A stretch of 64,000 nt of DNA from Endomychus coccineus (lineage: Eukaryota > Arthropoda > Insecta > Coleoptera > Endomychidae): the NCBI GenBank assembly GCA_958510875.1, contig OY294068.1, forward strand, positions 150,138,388-150,202,387. The letters are read 5' to 3'. Numbering within the stretch: position 1 is the first letter of the stretch; each line of letters opens with the position of its first letter. A program made the translations under genes and the position numbers. Below, piece after piece: positions 56,771-64,000 of this stretch. The notes under the pieces were generated by a model, which saw only the letters and a program-made list of their open reading frames with translations, ran no database searches and was not told the origin of the DNA.

Positions 56771-57355
56771 TATTTAAGGAATTAATATTATTTTTAATCC
56801 TCAATCTGTTTATTTATTGACAGTGTGACCATTTAATTTAGAGAACCATGACACGTTAAAGTTTGATCCCTATCATTTATTAGCCAGAACAAACGTGAAA
56901 AATATCATTGACACTTGCCCTATTATTTCACAAGACACTTCAGATTTTAACACACTGGAAGGTAAGAGGTAGGGTAGAAGCTAATATTCAAAATTTATAA
57001 TAAAACTAACAATTACATTAATAATGATAATAATAAAAGAATGTCTATGACAATTAAAGTACTAAAAATGCATATTATAGTTAATCTTATTATGAATAAG
57101 AATAAAAAATAAGATCACAATCTAAGCTCAAATAAAACAAACTTAGATAATTTAAATTAACTAAAAGACAGGAACAAAACTGAGTTTATCAAATTGATAC
57201 TTAACCAGGATAAACCTAGGGGCGAAACTAAATGAACTGATTTGAATTTATTATTTGAACTTTAATAAAAACTGAGAACAACAAACTTTGATTCCAAATT
57301 TCTTACCAAAAACACTCTGAAGAAACTATTAAGTTAAATTAATTGGAATTGACTA
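56771..57355. other. AT-rich stretch without recognised genes
   Basis: Nothing recognised. Confidence 0.4.
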
Positions 57356-58245
57356 ATAGTCTAGGAGCTAGACCGATATTGATGGTCTGAACATCAACCC
57401 GATGGCACTATGGTTTATCGTTAGAGGACGGTTCAATGACCAATTCATCTCACAGATCGAATTTTCCCCGGCTGCTAGATCACGAGATACGGCATCCGCA
57501 TTTTTTTTGACTGGAGGTCAACTCTTTCCAAGTTGCGGTTACTTGAAAAGCATGCCATTCTTATGCACTTCTACCATGTGCCATCATTTTTTATCGTGTC
57601 CGTTTATCAGTCCGACCAGTTAAAATTGGACTGAAAATCAAAACGGCTCTTTTTTATTTTATTTTTTTATTCTGCTGGATGATTTTAGGGAGTTTGGGGG
57701 GATTGAAATAGGCAAGGAGTGATGGCAATAATTTTAAATCTTTATTTGACCTCCAATAAAGTTATTTAACATGGTGCCATCATGTTACCTTGTAACCCGC
57801 AAGTTTTATCTACAAAATGAAAAATAGAAACATTTTTGGTCTAAATAATGGCCAATTACTCGGAAATGGGCCGAAAACTTTTGATGGCATAGGGTATGTT
57901 AGCAATTGCCAACACCAATGAACATTTTCCACCAGGTTTGGAAGGGCTAACTCGCAGTCCATTTTCAGTCCAATTTTAACTGGTCGGCCTGATAAACGGA
58001 CACGATAAAAAATGATGGCACATGGTGGAAGTGTATAAGAATGGCATGCTTTTCAAGTAACCGCAACTTGGGAAGGGTTAACCTCCAGTCAAAAAAAAAA
58101 TGCGGATGCTGTATCTCGAGATCTAGCAGCCGAGGAAAATTCGGTCTGTGAGATGAATTGATCATTGAACCGTCCTCTAACGATAAACCATAGTGCCATC
58201 GGGTTAATGTTCAGACCATCAATATCGATCTAGCTCCTAGACTAT
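57356..58245. mobile_element. Foldback-type element F, 890 bp
   Basis: Ends ATAGTCTAGGAGCTAG and its inverse; arms of about 300 bp (57356-57655 and 57950-58245) share GTTCAGACCATCAATATCG, AGATGAATTG and GCATGCTTTTCAAGTAACCG. The loop (57656-57949) is unique. Unlike A, B, D and E, no tandem repeats in the arms were seen. Flanks AATTGACTA and AAGTGTCAC agree at only 5 of 9. Confidence 0.8.
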
Positions 58246-59334
58246 AAGTGTCACGTGACTTCTAACGAGACTAATTCAAGCTATAAAATATAACTGAAGG
58301 TTTTAGACATTGCCCCTGGTATTTGTAATGCGTCCTTTTTGCTTAAGAACTAATCTACAATTAGAAAAATGATCCCTGAATTATTTGACCAATAAGCAGT
58401 AAGATTCCTCTGTTCAGGTCTCCAGTTCAGAATGTTGTCGGTGGGGATTTCTAAACCTATCTGTCTATTTCTAAATATTACTAACTGATTTGAATTTTCA
58501 TATTATTTCAACTATAATCAAGACTATATTTAATTACAATTTTGATGATTGGATACTACGTTGCGTCTCGATTTACATGTGATACATTTTGATTAATTAT
58601 GTAACTTATGAAAGAAAGACGTTTAAAACTTCACTATTCAGATCAACAATGGGTCTGGGAGAAGAGCCCACCACCTAAACATCTCCAGATGGTTAACATT
58701 TATTATCATATAGCTCGCATTCGTTTTCCGTCCTATATTGGTCATTCATCTTGACAGGTTTATGACTTCCTTCAGAACAAAAAATTATTGACCATATTGA
58801 CCATGCCAGCTATGGTATCATATCACCCTTCTTGAAGCGGGTGTGAATTGTTTTATATTTATCTTAGAAAAGCCTCTACTTTTCTCAAGCTACATTTGTT
58901 AGTGATACTGAACAGAAAACATCTGGCAACCCCTAGATGTTCTTTACTTTTAGATATTTTAATTTTAAATGAAATTTTAATTTTATAAAAATGATTTTGT
59001 TTTGAATATTGGAAATGACCTGTACTAAACCCTTATTACAACGTTCATTATGCTTTAGGTTAGTGATACATGCTGTTCTCATCTGTGTCAATTCTTTATC
59101 GCACTTGTTAACTTTCATTACCCCGGTTCATCTGACTCAAGCTGTATAGTTTATTACAGCCTGGTAATGCAAACATCTTATATCAAATACTTCAATTTCT
59201 TTGTATACAGATGTTTTGTGGGACAGAGTTTTTTCTTATTGAACAATATTTTCAGGAGTGAATTTTAAAAATAAATATTATTTTCATATGCTCCATCCCA
59301 GTACATGATGATTTATAACTGATTGGATTAGGGA
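58246..59334. other. Stretch without recognised genes
   Basis: No motif or repeat recognised. Confidence 0.35.
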
Positions 59335-59560
59335 TTAATAAATCTACGCTTTATTATTCAGCTTTAGGATATTTCTTCAAAAGATTGGATTGTTCCGCAT
59401 TATTTTAACCAGATTATTTATATGAACATGCCATCTTAAATTTTGTTCAAGTTCAATTCCAAGGTGTCTTATGTGTGCAATTCTTTCTCTATGTATATTG
59501 CAGCAAGAATAAATGTATCCAACACTTCAATCTTTTTATGACAAATTATTATCATACAAA
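59335..59560 (-). pseudogene. Non-LTR reverse-transcriptase thumb fragment
   Basis: Minus strand has VLDTFILAAIYIER and IRHLGIELEQNLRWHVHINN, like the KHLGIxxDxxLxWxxHI signature C-terminal to the ADD box in Jockey-type polymerases. Short, with no flanking motif. Confidence 0.5.
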
Positions 59561-60289
59561 ATAGCTAGAATAGGATTCCATACCCTCCTCAGGTAAACTA
59601 AGAGTAAGAAAAACCAGTGCGGGGACACACAATTTATTTTTTATACCTTACGCATACTAAAATGCCGTTACTTAATGTGTTTTCCATATGCATCTTATTA
59701 TGCCAGACGTTTTATTACTTCCAGTACGGTGTAGCACAGATCTTTAATTTTAATTAAGGTTACGTTTATTACGAAACGTCGGACGCTGACGGTTATTGTT
59801 TCGGTAAAAGGCATTATTACCCCGAACGTAAGATGAAAGACGATTGTTTTAATCTCGTTACTGGAGGCACATTTGCCGGACAAAGCGGCGATGCGTGAAA
59901 TTGTTGTTCCATACCGTCGTGTTTCGCCCCATCTCGGGATCTGAGAAAGGAGTCAGGTGAAGAAAACAAAGCCCAGACGTTCACTGAAATTCAGTTCAAC
60001 AACAGGAAACGTGCATACTTGCGTGGGTACTCAAGACTGAAATAACATATAACAATTCGTCTTTTCCTACGTAGTATTTCCAAACGATTACATTGGTCTA
60101 CGATTGTCATTATCTTCTTCTTGATTTACATATCATTGAAGATTTAGTACTGAAATAATATCTATGTCACGGTTACTTACCTTGCGTAATCGATGAGGTG
60201 GGTGGTATTATTAAGACTGTTAGGAATATGTACATCATTTTGACATATTGTAGGTACTAAATTGAGTAGTAGAATGTGAATAATAGTTA
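59561..60289. other. Stretch without recognised genes
   Basis: A 61-codon minus frame at 59698-59883 has no known motif. Confidence 0.35.
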
Positions 60290-60376
60290 TTTATGTATCA
60301 AGGGAATTATAAGAGCCTTAATTACCGATGGCAATTGCCTGAGGTTATTAAGGCTCATTAATTCCCGTGGTACATA
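60290..60376. repeat. Palindrome upstream of Crypton 3
   Basis: GGGAATTATAAGAGCCTTAAT (60302 on) faces TTAAGGCTCATTAATTCCC (to 60365), with outer TATGTA/TACATA. It ends about 217 nt before the recombinase start. Confidence 0.75.
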
Positions 60377-60592
60377 GATAATTTTATTTCTGACCGATTT
60401 CAATAAAATTTTGTTCATTTTCAAAACGGAATAAATGCACCAATTCATTACCTTCCCGCTATATTTGAATCAGGTACCGTTGATTATAGGAGTTTTGTTG
60501 TTGCTAGGTTGTTGCTATGTTACTTGTTTACAAACAAAGCTTCATTATCAAGTTGTGTTTGCGTTAAAATCGTGTTTTCTACCCCAAATATA

Positions 60593-61006
60593 ATGGAGGA
60601 TATTTTGAAAAATGCTGAAAAAGCAAGAGAATCATTAATTCCATCGAAAAGTGAAGCCGTATACAAAAAAGAATATGAAGTATATCTGGAGTGGCTTACA
60701 AGGAAAAATGTTATGCCAAAAGATGCCACTGAAACTGTATTTCTGGCATATTTTCAAGAACTGTTAAAGAATTTTCTATGTTTTTCGGTAGATTTGGTAG
60801 TAATTGTGTTTATTCGTTGCAGTCAGAAACGTATATTCCGAATTCTTTATGGACTAAATGGTCAATGCTAAAATCGATGGTGACTATACATGAGAAACGA
60901 CATATCACCAAGTTCAATGAACTAGAGGCTTTTTTGAAACTGAAGAGTAAGAGTTATAAGTCGAAAAAGTCCGTTGTTTCATCTTCTAAAGATGTCATCA
61001 GATTTC

Positions 61007-61010
<4 letters not shown>
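60593..61010 (+). pseudogene. Crypton-like tyrosine recombinase N-terminus (Crypton 3)
   Basis: ATG at 60593: MEDILKNAEKARESLIPSKS, AVYKKEYEVYLEWLTRKN, ATETVFLAYFQEL, then SETYIPNSLWTKWSMLKSMV and KSKSYKSKKSVVSSSKDVIR (SAM-like N-terminal domain). The two parts are in different frames, joined either by a frameshift or by a very short GT-AG intron (60788-60822). The gene stops at a (TA)n array at 61010; no catalytic domain follows. Confidence 0.7.

Positions 61011-61068
<58 letters not shown>
61010..61068. repeat. (TA)n microsatellite
   Basis: About 29 uninterrupted TA units interrupt the Crypton-like coding region. The frames crossing it (repeated Ile-Tyr) are artefacts. Confidence 0.95.
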
Positions 61069-61070
<2 letters not shown>

Positions 61071-61559
61071 CGGTTGTGTGTGAAAGAGTAATGTATGGCT
61101 AATTACAATTTGACATGGATTGAATTTGATTAAATACAAGGTATTCCAAGATTGTACAATTATAAATATCTATGATTATTGTATGAATTAGTTATTCTAT
61201 GATAAACACTTCCGATCTATCATAATCAACTATTCAAGTTTAAGATAATTCTATGGAATTTAACCTCAAAATTGTTACTCATAGTGTCATAATTAAATAA
61301 TATTTTATCTTTTTTAGGTTGAATTTTAAATAGACAAGTTGAAAGTGGCACTTCAAACTAATAAAATTTTGTTAAGTTTGAATTAGATTATTATAAAGTT
61401 TCGAAAGATTGGAATCTATTTTGTCATTTACACAATCCTCTAATCTAAATGAATTATTAACTGCGTACGACGAAAGAATAGTCAATCTATAAGAAGGGAA
61501 ACTAAGCAGCTCCTTTAATCTGTTGCCACTAGTTTCAATGGCCTTGAAGCGTTTTGCCT
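61069..61559. other. Stretch without recognised genes
   Basis: The recombinase does not resume here. Nothing recognised. Confidence 0.35.
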
Positions 61560-62260
61560 TCTAAGCTGGTTGGGTAAATTCTAATCATTACTAAATAGTA
61601 CGAAATAGTCACTAAAAGAATCATTGATAAGAAATAGTCACCCTCATCAGCTAAAAATACTATTAAAGTACTGAGCACCTTTCGGCTACCAAGTAAACTA
61701 AATTATAAATCATAATGTGCCTGTTTGAATACTATTTGGGGATAATAACGCATTGATTACTCTCAGCTGGACATGAATCGGAATTTAATAATTTGTTTTT
61801 TCGGTTATACATTTCCATCCCTTCTAAATTACCTATATAGTTGTCTCTACTGTGTTTCAAAAGTGATGAACTTTTTTGAAAAATGGTGTCTTCAAAATGT
61901 GTTCGGCTATAGCTGCTTTTTCACCATTATCTTTCTTCATATGGGCAAAATGTTCCTTATAACGAGTTGAAATGTTCCTTCTAGTTTGACCCACGTAGCA
62001 TTTTGAACACCACTCACAATTGATTTTGTAAATCCCGGATTTGTCGAAATCGGAAATTTTAGCAAAGGTGTTGCCTAAACGGTGTTTTAGCTTGTTCTTA
62101 CATCTATAAACTGGTTGTATTGCAAATTTAGGAAATAAACCTTGTAATTTATTAGTTACTGAAGAATGATAAGTGAAACTTTTAAATTTTGTTGAAGTAT
62201 TTGAAGTTAATTGCTCTAATCTGGTTAGTTTTAATTTTCCAACGATTTTCATGGTGGTGG
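61560..62260 (-). mobile_element. Penelope-like element, second family, 3' part
   Basis: Minus-strand GIY-YIG gene (62252-61857) followed by a 3' region that resembles 1540-1700 inverted, with GGTAGCCGAAAGGTGCTCAG (61701-61682). The CTGATGA half of the hammerhead-like motif is deleted here. Confidence 0.7.
61857..62252 (-). pseudogene. Penelope-like GIY-YIG endonuclease C-terminal region
   Basis: A 131-codon open stretch: LQGLFPKFAIQPVYRCKNKL, LGNTFAKISDFDKSGIYKIN, CEWCSKCYVGQTRRNISTRY and KEHFAHMKKDNGEKAAIAEH. GIY and YVG are the two strands of the GIY-YIG nuclease; the Arg in RRNISTR and Glu in EHIL are candidate active-site residues. It is the best preserved Penelope piece here but lacks the polymerase, so it is a 5'-truncated copy. 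Confidence 0.85.
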
Positions 62261-62624
62261 TAATTAATCACGAAAATCAAATTTGCCGTGAAACGGTGCC
62301 AGGTACAAAAAAATATCAGAAGACCTCAGTTGTTTCGATTTAAATTCTGCATCGAAGTTTGTTCCTAAAAAGTAGCCATTACATGGTGATAACACATTTC
62401 GGTTTAATTTATTGTTATTAAATACCTATCCTATATCTACGCCATTGGAAATAATACCGTTCTCAAATTATGTGTAAATGTGGTAACCTATCTACGCATC
62501 CACGCAACCAAATTTCAATATCAATGATTATTCTATCAATTAATTATCTTCGGAGATACAAACAAAATTAGGAAATATTTTATGGAATTCAATAGGTATC
62601 TCAAAAATTAGGCGTCTGTGCTTT
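62261..62624. other. Stretch without recognised genes
   Basis: Unique-looking AT-rich sequence before the tandem array. Confidence 0.4.
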
Positions 62625-64000
62625 ATGTTAATAGGAACTTTTTTCTCAGCCTGTATATCTTTTAATACTTTTATCACTGATAACGAAATATCTTGTTTCC
62701 TTTGCGTTTTGACGAAAATCACAAGGATGAAAAAGTGTTCAGAATGACGATTTTAACAATACGTGGATATGGAAGTATCGAATTTCCCAATAATTTTCCG
62801 GAAAACGAAACTGAACCGTCAAAATATGCATGGTAATATGTACTTTTTTCTAAAATGTTAAATATAATGCCTGCATTTTATTTTTTGAAAAAATTACAAC
62901 AATAAAAAATGTTTTAATGCCATTTTACATGGAACCAAACTCCAAAAACATACAAATTTTCCAGAAATCGCGATAAATATCTCGTAATATCTATGTATAA
63001 TATACTTTTATTGAAAATTTTCTTTTCCAACATTATCAGCACGCCAGATATTTCGATGCTTCTAAAAAAAGGATATTATACATGGATATTACCAAAGTTT
63101 ATAAAGTTAATGTACATGCTTCTTCTTGAACATAGTTTTCTTTTAATGTTGTTTTTCCAACGTCCAATTGTGAAAATTAATTAGCATATATGTTAATAGG
63201 AACTTTTTTTCTCAGCCTGTATATCTTTTAATACTTTTGTCATTGATAACGAAATATCTCATTTCCTTTGCGTTTTACGAAAATCACAAGGATGAAAAAG
63301 TGTTCAGAATGACGATTTTAACAATACGTGGATATGGAAGTATCGAATTTCCCAATAATTTTCCGGAAAACGAAACTAAACCGTCAAAATATGCATGGTA
63401 ATATGTACTTTTTTCTAAAATGTTAAATATAATGCCTGCATTTTATTTTTTGAAAAAATTACAACAATAAAAAATGTTTTGAATGCCATTCTACATGGAA
63501 CCAAACTCCAAAAACATACAAACTTTCCAGAAATCGCGATAAATATCTCGTAATATCTATGTATAATATACTTTTATTGAAAATTTTCTTTTCCAACAGT
63601 ATCAGCACGCCAGATATTTCGATGCTTCTAAAAAAAGGATATTATACATGGATATTACCAAAGTTTATATAGTTAATGTACATGCTTCTTCTTGAACATA
63701 GTTTTCTTTTAATGTTGTTTTTCCAACGTCCAATTGTGAAAATTAATTAGCATATATGTTAATAGGAACTTTTTTTCTCAGCCTGTATATCTTTTAATAC
63801 TTTTGTCATTGATAACGAAATATCTCATTTCCTTTGCGTTTTACGGAAATCACAAGGATGAAAAAGTGTTCAGAATGACGATTTTAACAATACGTGGATA
63901 TGGAAGTATCGAATTTCCCAATAATTTTCCGGAAAACGAAACTGAACCGTCAAAATATGCATGGTAATATGTACTTTTTTCTAAAATGTTAAATATAATG
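62625..64000. repeat. 566-bp tandem repeat array, open at the window end
   Basis: Units begin ATGTTAATAGGAACTTTTTT at 62625, 63190 and 63756 (periods 565 and 566 bp), nearly identical over their length (shared TACGTGGATATGGAAGTATC and ACGCCAGATATTTCGATGC). About 2.4 units are seen and the array continues past the window. High identity implies recent expansion or homogenisation. The frame at 62993-63184 lies in a unit and has no known motif. Confidence 0.92.

Noticed and set aside
59698..60050. GC-richer patch considered as a host exon
   Set aside because: No sustained frame, splice pattern or recognisable domain.
61010..61139. Ile-Tyr repeat peptides on both strands
   Set aside because: Direct translation of the (TA)n microsatellite.

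Overview
This is a piece of an AT-rich animal nuclear genome, almost certainly an insect. A beetle is plausible, but that is an inference from the mix of mobile elements. I found no bacterial, phage or organelle features and no intact host protein gene. What can be recognised is a dense, old, nested deposit of transposable elements. Nearly every coding trace is frameshifted, truncated or interrupted.

Layout. 0-6.6 kb: a Penelope-like (PLE) remnant, a foldback element (442-1488) carrying a SINE-like tail, a PLE 3' end with a hammerhead-like motif, and a Tc1/mariner element with about 600-bp inverted repeats (2505-4833). 6.8-8.8 kb: Jockey-type copy 1. 10-13 kb: PLE remnants, one split by a short element with an 8-bp target duplication. 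13.7-17.3 kb: a Crypton-like tyrosine-recombinase element split by a foldback. 17.7-21.2 kb: a mariner pseudogene, a hairpin repeat, and an inverted-repeat element holding a reverse-transcriptase remnant and a complete tRNA-derived SINE. 22.2-26.6 kb: a Copia element split by a Jockey copy and a hAT element. 27.2-32 kb: two more Crypton remnants (one split by a foldback), two PLE 3' ends with hammerhead motifs, and an unclassified multicopy arthropod protein. 34-38.2 kb: a hAT MITE and a 3.4-kb foldback with a 9-bp target duplication. 39.5-45.6 kb: a non-LTR RNase H remnant and two hAT elements. 46-52.2 kb: non-LTR remnants, one Jockey copy interrupted by a 1.86-kb LTR-like insertion. 52.6-58.3 kb: a tRNA-Glu-like relic and more foldbacks. 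59-64 kb: reverse-transcriptase, Crypton and PLE remnants, then a 566-bp tandem repeat running off the window end.

How the parts relate. These are not cooperating genes; the structure is mobile elements inserted into one another. Three signals stand out: (1) foldback elements whose arms are built from tandem repeats, the best one with a 9-bp duplication as in FB/Mutator-type elements; (2) Crypton-like genes each preceded, about 200-250 nt upstream, by a large palindrome; (3) hammerhead-ribozyme motifs at the 3' ends of Penelope-like copies. All assignments rest on reading the sequence by eye; no database search was run.
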